DNA of 64,000 nt. Origin: Campylobacter sp. MG1. GTDB lineage: Bacteria > Campylobacterota > Campylobacteria > Campylobacterales > Campylobacteraceae. Below are positions 26,578 through 35,085 of the stretch, in pieces. Position numbers and translations under genes: made by a program. The notes under the pieces were generated by a model. The model worked only from the letters and a program-made list of their open reading frames with translations, was not told the DNA's origin and searched no databases. The stretch lies in assembly GCF_026616895.1 (NCBI RefSeq), contig NZ_JANYME010000006.1:1-64000 (forward strand). The letters run 5' to 3'. The first letter of the stretch is position 1, and each line of letters starts with the position of its first letter.

Positions 26578-27516
26578 ATGTTAAAAATTGGTTTAGTATC
26601 ACAAAAATATAGCGAAAATATGAGAGAAATCACAAAAGCAAAGATTAAAAATGTTGCTAAAAAAGGTGCAAAATTAGTAATTTTACAAGAATTACACCAA
26701 AGTGCTTATTTTTGCCAAGTGCAAAATACTAATAATTTTGACCTAGCTAGTGATTATGAAAATGATTTGATTTTTTGGAGCGAAGTAGCAAAAGATAATA
26801 ATATCGTATTAGTTACATCTTTATATGAAAAACGCCTAGAAGGTTTATATCACAATACTGCTATAGTTTATGAGAGTGATGGAAGTATTGCAGGAAAATA
26901 TCGTAAAATGCACATACCTGATGATCCGCATTTTTATGAGAAATTTTATTTTACTCCAGGTGATTTGGGTTTTCGTGCGATTGATACAAGCGTAGGAAAA
27001 TTAGGAGTTTTAGTATGTTGGGATCAGTGGTATCCTGAAGCTGCAAGACTTATGGCTTTAGATGGAGCGCAGATTTTAATATATCCTACAGCTATTGGTT
27101 GGCTTTATGAAAACGGCGTTAGTGATGATAGTGAAACTATGCAAGACCAATTAAATGCGTGGCTAGGCGTTCAAAGAGGACATGCAATAGCTAATTGTTT
27201 GCCTGTTGTGGGGGTAAATCGTGTTGGTTTTGAAGATGTAAGTCTTAGTGGCGAAAGCAGCATTACTCAAAATGAGAAAAAACATTTTATAAATAACAAT
27301 GAAACTACTAAAAATGGTATTGATTTTTGGGGTAATAGTTTTGTATATGATGCACAAGGTAAAGAGCTATTTAGAAGCAATGAAAGCGAAGAGCTTGAAG
27401 TAGTAGTTGCTATAGATATGAAAAAATGCGAACAAATAAGACGCTGGTGGCCGTTTTTAAGAGATAGAAGAATAGAATATTATTCTAATCTAACAAAAAG
27501 AGCTATAAAAGAATAA
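26578..27516 (+). CDS. aguB: N-carbamoylputrescine amidase
   Basis: 312 residues, nitrilase superfamily. The catalytic triad is Glu38 (LQELHQSAYF), Lys110 (YRKMHIP) and Cys147 (VCWDQWYPE). The CWDQWYPEAARLMAL segment and the C-terminal RRWWPFLRDRR are typical of AguB, which splits N-carbamoylputrescine into putrescine, CO2 and ammonia. With the deiminase gene upstream it completes the agmatine route to putrescine. The cysK-cysE pair sits between the two polyamine genes. Last gene before a convergent terminator. Confidence 0.93.
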   Translation: MLKIGLVSQKYSENMREITKAKIKNVAKKGAKLVILQELHQSAYFCQVQNTNNFDLASDYENDLIFWSEVAKDNNIVLVTSLYEKRLEGLYHNTAIVYESDGSIAGKYRKMHIPDDPHFYEKFYFTPGDLGFRAIDTSVGKLGVLVCWDQWYPEAARLMALDGAQILIYPTAIGWLYENGVSDDSETMQDQLNAWLGVQRGHAIANCLPVVGVNRVGFEDVSLSGESSITQNEKKHFINNNETTKNGIDFWGNSFVYDAQGKELFRSNESEELEVVVAIDMKKCEQIRRWWPFLRDRRIEYYSNLTKRAIKE

Positions 27517-27523
27517 ATCAAAT

Positions 27524-27553
27524 TATATTTTAGACTTGACAGTCTAAAATATA
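27524..27553. terminator. Bidirectional terminator between convergent genes
   Basis: A perfect 13-bp inverted repeat (27524-27536 with 27541-27553) with loop TGAC lies between aguB (+) and the LptF/G-like gene (-), followed by a T-rich run at 27560-27564 on the + strand. The A-rich left side can serve the - strand transcript. Confidence 0.85.
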
Positions 27554-28561
27554 TTAATATTTTTCTAGTATTTTTTTCTTAAAACATACATGAGATATTA
27601 AATAAGATATTGAAAATACTAAGAGTATTGTATAAAAATGATATTGTAATAGTAAGCTCATAGGAGTTAAATATATTAATAAAAATATTAAAATTGCTAA
27701 ATATTCATGGCTTTTTTCATAGCGAGAGCTAATTATACTAAAAGCTAGTGCAAATTTAACACATGTGATTGGTAATAAGCTAAGTAAAATATATATTACT
27801 AATTCTTTTGATTTTGATGGTTCTTTATAGTTTTTCCAATATTCTTTGATTGAATTTATTCCACTGTTTTGAGATTTAATTAATGAATTAAATGTAAGTT
27901 CTTTTATTTGTAAAAATTCTAAATTTTGTTTAAAATTATATATTTTAACATCATCTAATTTAAAAGTAATCTTACTATTATCATTAATAATTTTTCCAGT
28001 TTTTGCTATTAGAATTTGTTTGTTTGTTTCATCAGTTTTAGGTACATATATGATTATATTTTTATAAATATCTTCATTAAATTCATCACTAAAATATATA
28101 TAATTTCCTATTTTTTGTCCAAAATTATTACTTTTTAAATTTATTTGTGAGAATGCTTTTTTATAGTCTATAAAATTATCATATAAAGAAAAACTAATTG
28201 GTATAAAAATTAAACTAATAATTATCAAAATTGTGCTTATTACTATGGCTATAGTATTGAAAAAATTTAATATTACTTTAGGAGAATATCCTAAAGAAAA
28301 TAACATTATTATTTCATTTTCTTTAGATAATCTTAAAATACACATAAAGCACGATATAAAAAAACTTATAGGTATTGTAAATAAAATTAATTTAACACTC
28401 ATTAATGCATATAATTTAAATAATTCATATAGACTTAATTCTATATAAGAGGTAATTTTTGCTATTTGAAATAAAATTATTATAGAACTAATAATAAACA
28501 ATGTTACGAATACAGACAAGAATGAACTAATAAATTGTCTAAATAAATATTTTTTAATCAT
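27554..28561 (-). CDS. LptF/LptG (YjgP/YjgQ) family permease
   Basis: 335 residues from the ATG at 28561, which overlaps the upstream prepilin-peptidase stop by four bases; a codon six residues earlier is also open but lies inside that gene. Membrane helices near 12-33, 50-75 and 90-115 are followed by a periplasmic domain (about 120-245) and three C-terminal helices. This is the LptF/G plan: the half-permease that, with LptB2, extracts lipopolysaccharide or lipooligosaccharide. Which of F or G it is cannot be told. Confidence 0.82.
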   Translation of the reverse strand: MIKKYLFRQFISSFLSVFVTLFIISSIIILFQIAKITSYIELSLYELFKLYALMSVKLILFTIPISFFISCFMCILRLSKENEIIMLFSLGYSPKVILNFFNTIAIVISTILIIISLIFIPISFSLYDNFIDYKKAFSQINLKSNNFGQKIGNYIYFSDEFNEDIYKNIIIYVPKTDETNKQILIAKTGKIINDNSKITFKLDDVKIYNFKQNLEFLQIKELTFNSLIKSQNSGINSIKEYWKNYKEPSKSKELVIYILLSLLPITCVKFALAFSIISSRYEKSHEYLAILIFLLIYLTPMSLLLQYHFYTILLVFSISYLISHVCFKKKILEKY

Positions 28562-29328
28562 TGCACATAATCTAAACAAAATTGACCAACGCTAGGGAAA
28601 AACCATACTAAAGCAAGTCCTATGCTTAAAAATGGTATAAAAGGAACTTGTATGTTTTCCTTGCCTTTTATTCTTAGATACATAAAAACAGGCAAACTCA
28701 CAAAAGCTCCTAAAAATATAGCTACAAAACCAAGTTTAATTCCTAATAACGCTCCAATTAATGCCATTATTTCAATATCAGCTTCGCCCATTACTTGAAT
28801 ACATTCATCATCGCTTTTTGCTTTTGCATTCATTATGCTCTCTATTAAAGATTTTAGCAAATACGCACCACCTGAAAATATTAAAGCATCTTTAAAACTG
28901 CTTATTGAATGAGTATAAATTAGAGCAAAAATCAAAGTTAGCATTAAAGTAAAGCTAGGCACAGCAAGGTAGCGAACATCAATAATGCAAAGTGCAAATA
29001 ATAAGCTAAATGATAATGCTAAGCAAATAGAATAAGCAAGATTTTCTAAACTACTAATATCTATGCAATATAAAAATATAAAGCCAACAATTAGCTCAAT
29101 CAATGGATACTGAATGCTTATTTTACTTTTACAAAACCCACATTTACCACCTAAAACTAGCCAAGAAATAATAGGGATATTGTGATAGAATTTTAATTTG
29201 TTATTACAGCTTCCACAAGAACTTGGCGGATAAAAAACACTTTTTCTCTCAGGTAGTCTTAAAATCAATACATTTAAAAACGAGCCAAAAACAAGCCCAA
29301 ATATAAAAACTAAAATACTAAACTCCAC
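28558..29328 (-). CDS. Prepilin peptidase (type IV, A24A family)
   Basis: 256 residues. The N-terminal methyltransferase part carries two Cys pairs (CGSC and CGFC) around PIISWLVLGGK. Seven to eight membrane helices follow, with the two aspartates of the aspartic protease: IDVRYLAVP and GEADIEIMALIG. It cleaves and N-methylates prepilins, so it should process pseudopilins for the transformation machine encoded at 3690-13242. Same neighbourhood as C. jejuni Cj0825. It overlaps uppS by 11 bases. Confidence 0.93.
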   Translation of the reverse strand: MEFSILVFIFGLVFGSFLNVLILRLPERKSVFYPPSSCGSCNNKLKFYHNIPIISWLVLGGKCGFCKSKISIQYPLIELIVGFIFLYCIDISSLENLAYSICLALSFSLLFALCIIDVRYLAVPSFTLMLTLIFALIYTHSISSFKDALIFSGGAYLLKSLIESIMNAKAKSDDECIQVMGEADIEIMALIGALLGIKLGFVAIFLGAFVSLPVFMYLRIKGKENIQVPFIPFLSIGLALVWFFPSVGQFCLDYVQ

Positions 29329-29989
29329 CGAAATTCCTTTTACAAATTCTATAATTTTTAATAATTTCTTTTAATTCATCTTCTTTAAAATCAGGAAACA
29401 AAGTAGGGGTAAAAACAAACTCTGCATAAGCACATTGCCAAAGTAAGAAATTTGAAATCCTAAAATGTCCGCCAGTTCTAATCAATAAATCAACATTGTT
29501 TTTAATATCTAAATATTTATTAAAATTATTTTCATCTATTTCTTCATCACTTGCTTTTAATTTTTTAAAAGCTCTTAAAATCTCATCTTTTCCGCCGTAA
29601 TTTATGCCTAGATTAAAAATAATTCTTGAGTAATTTTTAGTTTTTTCTTCAAACTCATTAATTAAATTCTTAGTATCTACATCAAGAACACTAATATCTC
29701 CAAAGCTTTTAAATCTAATTTCGTTTTTTATAAAATTGTTTAATTCACTAGATAAGTATTCTTTAAGTAATTTGAAAATAAACTCAATTTCTTCTTTAGG
29801 TCTTTTCCAATTTTCGGTAGAAAATGCAAACAAACTAAGCTCTAAAACGCCTTCTTCAATACAAGCTTTTACCAATCTTTCAATAGTTTTTGCACCTGCT
29901 TTATGCCCGAAACTTCTTAATAAACCTTGATTTTTAGCCCATCTACCATTACCATCCATAATGATTGCTAAATGATTTAACTCGTTCAT
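29318..29989 (-). CDS. uppS: Undecaprenyl diphosphate synthase (cis-prenyltransferase)
   Basis: 223 residues. It makes the C55 lipid carrier for peptidoglycan and surface glycans. MDGNGRWA with catalytic Asp12 is at residues 11-18, followed by GHKAGAK, SLFAFSTENWKRP, and the C-terminal DLLIRTGGHFRISNFLLWQ motif. The final motif has His where many homologues have Glu (RTGGE.RISNFLLWQ), a small difference worth noting. Overlaps its neighbours on both sides. Confidence 0.95.
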   Translation of the reverse strand: MNELNHLAIIMDGNGRWAKNQGLLRSFGHKAGAKTIERLVKACIEEGVLELSLFAFSTENWKRPKEEIEFIFKLLKEYLSSELNNFIKNEIRFKSFGDISVLDVDTKNLINEFEEKTKNYSRIIFNLGINYGGKDEILRAFKKLKASDEEIDENNFNKYLDIKNNVDLLIRTGGHFRISNFLLWQCAYAEFVFTPTLFPDFKEDELKEIIKNYRICKRNFGGV

Positions 29990-30561
29990 AAATTTCCTTT
30001 ATAACTAAGGCTAAAAAAATCATCTTTATAAGTAGTCAATTCTACATTTTGCGAATATTCAAAGCAGATTTTTTGAACCTTAGAAAAGCTAGTTAATATT
30101 TTATTATCATTTAAAAAAAGGCTTAATTTAGCAAAAACATCATAATAAATTGCTAATTCATTTTTTTTCTTTCTATATTCAATTAATATAGGTTTTCCTT
30201 CAAGCAAACAAGGTAAATATAAAATATCTTCATTCAAAGCAAAAAGCATTGTTTTATAGCATTCATAATCTGATTTTTGATTTGTTTGGATTAATGAATT
30301 AATTAGCGTGTATTTAAAATCATCTCTAAAAGCGATTTTTAATAACTCAAAACAATCATAATCAATATAGGCAAAAACCTTATCAGCTTGAAGATTTTTA
30401 AAGACTAAACTATCATAAATTTCAGCTAAATAATAAGTATTTGGCTCTAAATTAATGTTTGATTTTGTGGTTAATTCTTTTTTACCAATTAATAATTTGT
30501 AGCGATTAAACATTAATTTATCAATTACTTTAAATTTAATTGGTAAAACATCATTAAACAT
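29986..30561 (-). CDS. Conserved hypothetical protein (Cj0823-like)
   Basis: 191 residues, family not recognised by motif. It has no signal peptide or membrane helix and is rich in Lys, Tyr and Phe, with alternating beta-like segments (FKVIDKLMFNRYKLLIG, ILIEYRKKKNELAIYYDVF). It lies between coaBC and uppS, overlapping both (four and eight bases). The same slot in C. jejuni holds an uncharacterised gene, so synteny supports it as real. Function unknown. Confidence 0.75.
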   Translation of the reverse strand: MFNDVLPIKFKVIDKLMFNRYKLLIGKKELTTKSNINLEPNTYYLAEIYDSLVFKNLQADKVFAYIDYDCFELLKIAFRDDFKYTLINSLIQTNQKSDYECYKTMLFALNEDILYLPCLLEGKPILIEYRKKKNELAIYYDVFAKLSLFLNDNKILTSFSKVQKICFEYSQNVELTTYKDDFFSLSYKGNL

Positions 30562-31717
30562 CAGCTTTTACTCTATCAAAAATAATTTTTGCTAAGTTTT
30601 CTTTAGTATCAAAATACCCTTCACTAATGCCTGAATAATCACAGAAAAATATCTCGTTTTTACTTGAGCCAAATTGAGTATGTTCTCCTAAAATATTAAG
30701 ACATAATAAGCTTAAACCTTTATTTACTAAAGCTTTTTTTGCATTATCATAGGCAGTCTTTTCATCACACTCTAGTTTAAAGCCGATTTTTTTACCAGAA
30801 AAATTAAAAGTAGCTAATAAATCATCATTAGGTCTTATTTTGATATTAAATTCTTCATCAAATTCATCTCTTTTTATTTTTCTTTCTTGTTTGATAGGGA
30901 TAAAATCACTAACTGCAGCACACATAAATAAATAATCAAATTCTTTATAATCTTGCATTAAGGCTTTTAATTCAGCACTTGTATCGTAGCTTAATTGTGT
31001 GAAATTTTCATTTTTAATCTCATCACATCTAGCCTTTAAATACACCACATTTGCACCCCTTAAATAAGCTTGTTTAGCTAGTGCATCTGACATAGTTCCA
31101 CTTGAATAATTTCCTATATTTCTTACCAAATCAATGCTCTCACGAGTGCCGCCGCCTGTTATTAAAATATTTTTTCCCATATAGAATTTATCTTTATAAA
31201 TTTCTCTTAAAGTTGCTAGAAAAATATCTTTTGTATTAGCTAAAGCTCCTATGCCAAATTCTTTACAAGCTAAGGTTTTGCTAATTGGCTTTACTATTTT
31301 CACACCTAAACTCTTTAAATATTCTAAGCTTTTTTGAGTTTGACTTGCTAAATACATATTAGTATTTGCTGCAGGTGCTATTATTAGTGGTTTGTTTGAA
31401 GCAATTAAGGTGCTTAAAAATACATTATCACAAACTCCATTAGCTAGTTTATTTATTGAATTAACACTAGCAGGAGCAAATACAACAGCATCACAATCTT
31501 TTGAAAACATTATGTGATTTTTGTCGTTTTCCCAACTTTCATTCTCACTTGTTAAAACGCTTTCACATAATGCTTCATAAGCTAATTTATTTACGAATTT
31601 CAAAGCCCCATCACTTAATAAAGCTTTTACTTTAATTCCTTCTTCTTTAAACATAGAAATTAACTCAAAGCTTTTATAAAAGCTAATACTTCCACTAACA
31701 CATAATAATACTTTCAT
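30554..31717 (-). CDS. coaBC: Bifunctional phosphopantothenoylcysteine decarboxylase/phosphopantothenate-cysteine ligase
   Basis: 387 residues. The N-terminal CoaC flavoprotein domain (about 1-175) has the GSISFYKSFEL start and the APAANTNMY substrate motif. The C-terminal CoaB domain (about 180-387) starts ILITGGGTRESIDLVRNI and continues GNYSSGTMSDALA. Together they carry out two steps from 4'-phosphopantothenate to 4'-phosphopantetheine in CoA synthesis. One-base overlap with glmU upstream. Confidence 0.94.
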   Translation of the reverse strand: MKVLLCVSGSISFYKSFELISMFKEEGIKVKALLSDGALKFVNKLAYEALCESVLTSENESWENDKNHIMFSKDCDAVVFAPASVNSINKLANGVCDNVFLSTLIASNKPLIIAPAANTNMYLASQTQKSLEYLKSLGVKIVKPISKTLACKEFGIGALANTKDIFLATLREIYKDKFYMGKNILITGGGTRESIDLVRNIGNYSSGTMSDALAKQAYLRGANVVYLKARCDEIKNENFTQLSYDTSAELKALMQDYKEFDYLFMCAAVSDFIPIKQERKIKRDEFDEEFNIKIRPNDDLLATFNFSGKKIGFKLECDEKTAYDNAKKALVNKGLSLLCLNILGEHTQFGSSKNEIFFCDYSGISEGYFDTKENLAKIIFDRVKADV

Positions 31718-33003
31718 TAAAAATCCTTAAAATTATTAAAAATCACGCCTTTATTACGCTCTATAAATAAATCTTTTGCTTTTAATTTAGCAGCGTCTTT
31801 GTTGCTAATCGTGCTACCTGCTGCAATTAAAGTATCGCTAGGTATGTTAATTGGTGCTATTAGGTTTGAGTTTGAGCCTATGAAGACATTTTTACCGATT
31901 TTGCTTAGGTGCTTGTTTTTGCCATCGTAATTACAAATTATCACACCACAGCCAATATTTACACCGCTACTAATCTCGCAATCTCCTAAATAAGCTAAAT
32001 GCCCAGCTTTTACATCTTCTAATTTTGCATTTTTGCATTCTACGAAATTACCGATTTTACTATCTTTAATAACGCATTTTGGACGAATTCTAGCCATTGG
32101 CCCTATGCTTGAATTAATTATCTCACTATTTTCTATAACGCTATTTGCTAAGATTTTTGAGCTTTTTATAATAGAATTTGCCTTAATCACAACTCCGCTT
32201 TCAATCTCACAATCATTGCTAATTTGTGTATCAAGCTCTATGAAAATACTATCTTTATTATGCATAATAACGCCATTTATAAGCAATTCATCTTTTATTC
32301 TTTTTTGCATAATTTGCTCGGCTTGTTCTAAATCTAATTTATTATTAATGCCTAAAAACTCAATCTCATCAAAGGTGCATTCACTAACGCTTATTTTATC
32401 ATCTATAGCCATTTTGATAATATCAGTTAGATAATATTCTTTTTGAGCGTTGTTGTTGTTTAGCTTAGGAATGTAAGTTTTTAATATATCTTTACTGATT
32501 TTATAAATTCCAGCATTACATAAAGTGCACTTTAATTCTTCATTGTTTGCATCTTTTGTCTCTACAATTTTACTTATTTTATCGTTTTCTTTAATCACTC
32601 TTCCGTAAGAATTAGCACTATATTTATTAAAAGTGCTTAAAACTATTTTAGAATTTGTATTAGCTATAATTTTTAGACTATTTAATGTAATTAAAGGCAT
32701 ATCAGCATTTAAAATCAACGCTTCTTCGTATTTTGGCTCATAATTTATTAAAGCCCCGCCTGTGCCTTTATGATTTTGCATATCTTGATATATATATTTT
32801 AAATTAGAATAATCTTTTAAATGCTCTTTTATAGCGTCTGCTTGATGGTGTAAAATCAAAGTTATATCATCACTAAGTTGCAAAGCATTTTCAATAATAA
32901 TTTTAATTAAAGATTTCCCACAAATTGTATGCAAAGGTTTTGCTAAATTACTATTCATTCTAGTGCCAAAACCAGCTGCTAGTATTACTATGCTTGATTT
33001 CAT
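31717..33003 (-). CDS. glmU: Bifunctional UDP-N-acetylglucosamine pyrophosphorylase/GlcN-1-P acetyltransferase
   Basis: 428 residues, close to other Campylobacter GlmU. The N-terminal uridylyltransferase domain begins SIVILAAGFGTRMNSNLAKP and has LILNADMP. The C-terminal left-handed beta helix (about 235-428) has repeated I/V-centred hexapeptides, RIRPKCVI, GHLAYLGD and NYDGKNKH. It makes UDP-GlcNAc for peptidoglycan and lipooligosaccharide. It is the first gene of the - strand string and faces the efflux operon across a 75-bp divergent region. Confidence 0.95.
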   Translation of the reverse strand: MKSSIVILAAGFGTRMNSNLAKPLHTICGKSLIKIIIENALQLSDDITLILHHQADAIKEHLKDYSNLKYIYQDMQNHKGTGGALINYEPKYEEALILNADMPLITLNSLKIIANTNSKIVLSTFNKYSANSYGRVIKENDKISKIVETKDANNEELKCTLCNAGIYKISKDILKTYIPKLNNNNAQKEYYLTDIIKMAIDDKISVSECTFDEIEFLGINNKLDLEQAEQIMQKRIKDELLINGVIMHNKDSIFIELDTQISNDCEIESGVVIKANSIIKSSKILANSVIENSEIINSSIGPMARIRPKCVIKDSKIGNFVECKNAKLEDVKAGHLAYLGDCEISSGVNIGCGVIICNYDGKNKHLSKIGKNVFIGSNSNLIAPINIPSDTLIAAGSTISNKDAAKLKAKDLFIERNKGVIFNNFKDF

Positions 33004-33043
33004 ATTTTTCCTTTAGATTTTAAGAAAATGTTAGCAAGTTTTG

Positions 33044-33049
33044 GATAAT
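33044..33049 (+). promoter_or_regulatory. Putative cmeD promoter -10 box
   Basis: GATAAT at 33044-33049, preceded by TTTTG, lies 29 bases before the ATG at 33079 and has a GGAG ribosome binding site following. The 75-bp region must also hold the glmU promoter on the other strand. No repressor gene is adjacent. Confidence 0.4.
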
Positions 33050-33078
33050 ATCACTCATTATTTTTATATTGGAGTTTT

Positions 33079-34344
33079 ATGAAAAAAATAATATTTTTTT
33101 TATGTATTTTAAATTTTAGTTCATTTTTATGTGCTAAAAGTTTAAAAGAAATATTAAATTTAGTAGAAAATAGCGAACAATTAAAAGCTAAATCATATAT
33201 TGTTGATAGTACATTAAAAAAATCAGAGGGTATTAAATTAAAATATCTTCCTAGCTTAAATTTAGAGCTTAATTATTATAGTTTTGATAAAGATAGATAT
33301 TTGATTTTACCGAAAAATACTATGAATGCTTCTTTAGTTTTAGATGTTTTATTGTATGATGGACAAAGAAGTTCTAATATAAAATTAGCTGAAAAAAATT
33401 ATGAATTAAATAAGGTTGAATTAGAAAAAAATAAAAATGAATTAGAGTTAGAGTTAACAAAGTTATATTATACATACTTAACTCTTGATGATAATATTAA
33501 ATTTAAAAAGCAAAATATTGATTATTTAACTGCAGCATTGAATCGTTTATCAAAACTTGTTAGTGTTGGTTTGAAAAATAATGATGAATTGCAAATTTTT
33601 AAAGCTAGAGTTGAATTAGAAAAAAATGATTTAAAACAAAGTCAGTTTCAGCAAGAAGAAATAAAAAGTATAATTTATGTTATAACTAACGAAAATTATA
33701 TTCCAACGAAAGGCTCTTTAATATCATACAATGATAATTTAACAAATTCTTATGAAGTGCAAATAAATAAAATTAAGCAAGAGATGAGTTCATTAAATAA
33801 AGATGTAGCTTTTTCTAATTTTTTACCTAAGATTTTTGTTAAAAATATTTTTACAAAATCTAGATTAAATTATGATTATGAAATTTTTGCACCACTTGAT
33901 GTATTAGTAAAATCTAAAGCTAAGGAGAATATGATTAGTAATACTTTTATATTTGGATTTTCATGGAATATTTTTTCATTTGGTGCTGATAAGAAATTTT
34001 TTGAAAGTGCAAAATTAGAAGAATTAGCAGCTAAAAATTTAGAAAATCAATCAATTAGAAAAAATAAAGAAAATATAAGATTAATAAAAGAAAAATTAAC
34101 TATTATTGAAGAAGAAATTAAGGCAAATGAAAATATATTAAAAGCTAGTGATATTGCATTTAATAGTATAGAAAAAAAATATACAGCAGGGTTGTTAAGT
34201 TATGTAGAGTATTTAGATGCTTTAGGAAAGTTATATGGTGCTAATGCTAATTTAAGTCTTAGTAAAAGTAAGTATGAGATAGAAAAAGCTAAATTATTGT
34301 TAGAACAAGGTATTTTGATTAGCAATGCTGTTGTTGAGTTTTAG
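33079..34344 (+). CDS. cmeD: Outer-membrane efflux channel (TolC family), CmeD-like
   Basis: 421 residues. A signal peptide (about 1-20) is followed by two TolC-type repeats of long helices (LKAKSYIVDSTLKKSEG and the second near residues 215-400, with YTAGLLSYVEYLDALGKLYGAN). Order (outer-membrane channel, adaptor, RND pump) and lengths (421, 243, 1005) match CmeDEF of C. jejuni rather than CmeABC, where the adaptor is first. CmeDEF gives modest drug and bile resistance there. Confidence 0.87.
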   Translation: MKKIIFFLCILNFSSFLCAKSLKEILNLVENSEQLKAKSYIVDSTLKKSEGIKLKYLPSLNLELNYYSFDKDRYLILPKNTMNASLVLDVLLYDGQRSSNIKLAEKNYELNKVELEKNKNELELELTKLYYTYLTLDDNIKFKKQNIDYLTAALNRLSKLVSVGLKNNDELQIFKARVELEKNDLKQSQFQQEEIKSIIYVITNENYIPTKGSLISYNDNLTNSYEVQINKIKQEMSSLNKDVAFSNFLPKIFVKNIFTKSRLNYDYEIFAPLDVLVKSKAKENMISNTFIFGFSWNIFSFGADKKFFESAKLEELAAKNLENQSIRKNKENIRLIKEKLTIIEEEIKANENILKASDIAFNSIEKKYTAGLLSYVEYLDALGKLYGANANLSLSKSKYEIEKAKLLLEQGILISNAVVEF

Positions 34345-34353
34345 GAGTATGAT

Positions 34354-35085
34354 TTGAAGAAAATATTATTTATTTTATTCGCTATAAATTTATATTCGGA
34401 TAGCATATATGCTAGTTTTGATGTTGTAGCACAAAAAAGTGCAAAATTAGCTTTACCATCGGTAGGTATTGTTGATAATATATATGTTAGTGTTGGCGAT
34501 AGTGTAAAAAAGGATGATATTTTGCTAAATTTAGATTATGCAATAGAACAAGTTGGACTTGATAGTTCTATGGTTGATTTAGATTTAGCTAATACAGCTT
34601 TAAAATTTGCTAATAATACTTTATCTCGTTACAAACAAGTTGAGTCAGTAATTAATAAACAAAATTTAGATGAAATAAGTTTTAAAAAAGATGAAGCTAG
34701 TAATAAATTAAGAGCAGCTAAAATTAACATTTCAAAATATAAAACTTTAATAAGTCAAAAACAGTTAAAAGCACCTTTTGATGGTGTTATTACTGCTAAA
34801 TTTATAGAAGTAGGAGAGGGTGTTGGCGGAGTTGCCCAGCCTTTGTTTATTCTTGATTCTTATCCTGATGTTAAATTATTACTTAGTTTTGATGAAAAAT
34901 ATGTGAATTTGGTAAAAGTTGGTGATACTTATGAGTATATGTTAGATGGTTTGAAAATTAGTGGAAAAATTAGTAAAATATATCCTAATATTGATATGAA
35001 AACTAGAAAAGTTTATGCAGAAGTTTTGGCAAAAGATATAAAAATAGGTTCTTTTGGCGAAGGTTATATAATAACGGATAAATAA
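34354..35085 (+). CDS. cmeE: RND efflux periplasmic adaptor, CmeE-like
   Basis: 243 residues, starting at TTG (TAGGAG lies eight bases upstream). A signal peptide (about 1-20) is followed by a lipoyl-type domain split by a coil: LALPSVGIVDNIYVSVGDSVKKDD before it and LKAPFDGVITAKFIEVGEGV after it. The beta-barrel part is next. It is short for the family, as CmeE is, and lacks a long membrane-proximal domain. It joins the outer-membrane channel to the pump. One-base overlap with cmeF. Confidence 0.86.
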   Translation: MKKILFILFAINLYSDSIYASFDVVAQKSAKLALPSVGIVDNIYVSVGDSVKKDDILLNLDYAIEQVGLDSSMVDLDLANTALKFANNTLSRYKQVESVINKQNLDEISFKKDEASNKLRAAKINISKYKTLISQKQLKAPFDGVITAKFIEVGEGVGGVAQPLFILDSYPDVKLLLSFDEKYVNLVKVGDTYEYMLDGLKISGKISKIYPNIDMKTRKVYAEVLAKDIKIGSFGEGYIITDK

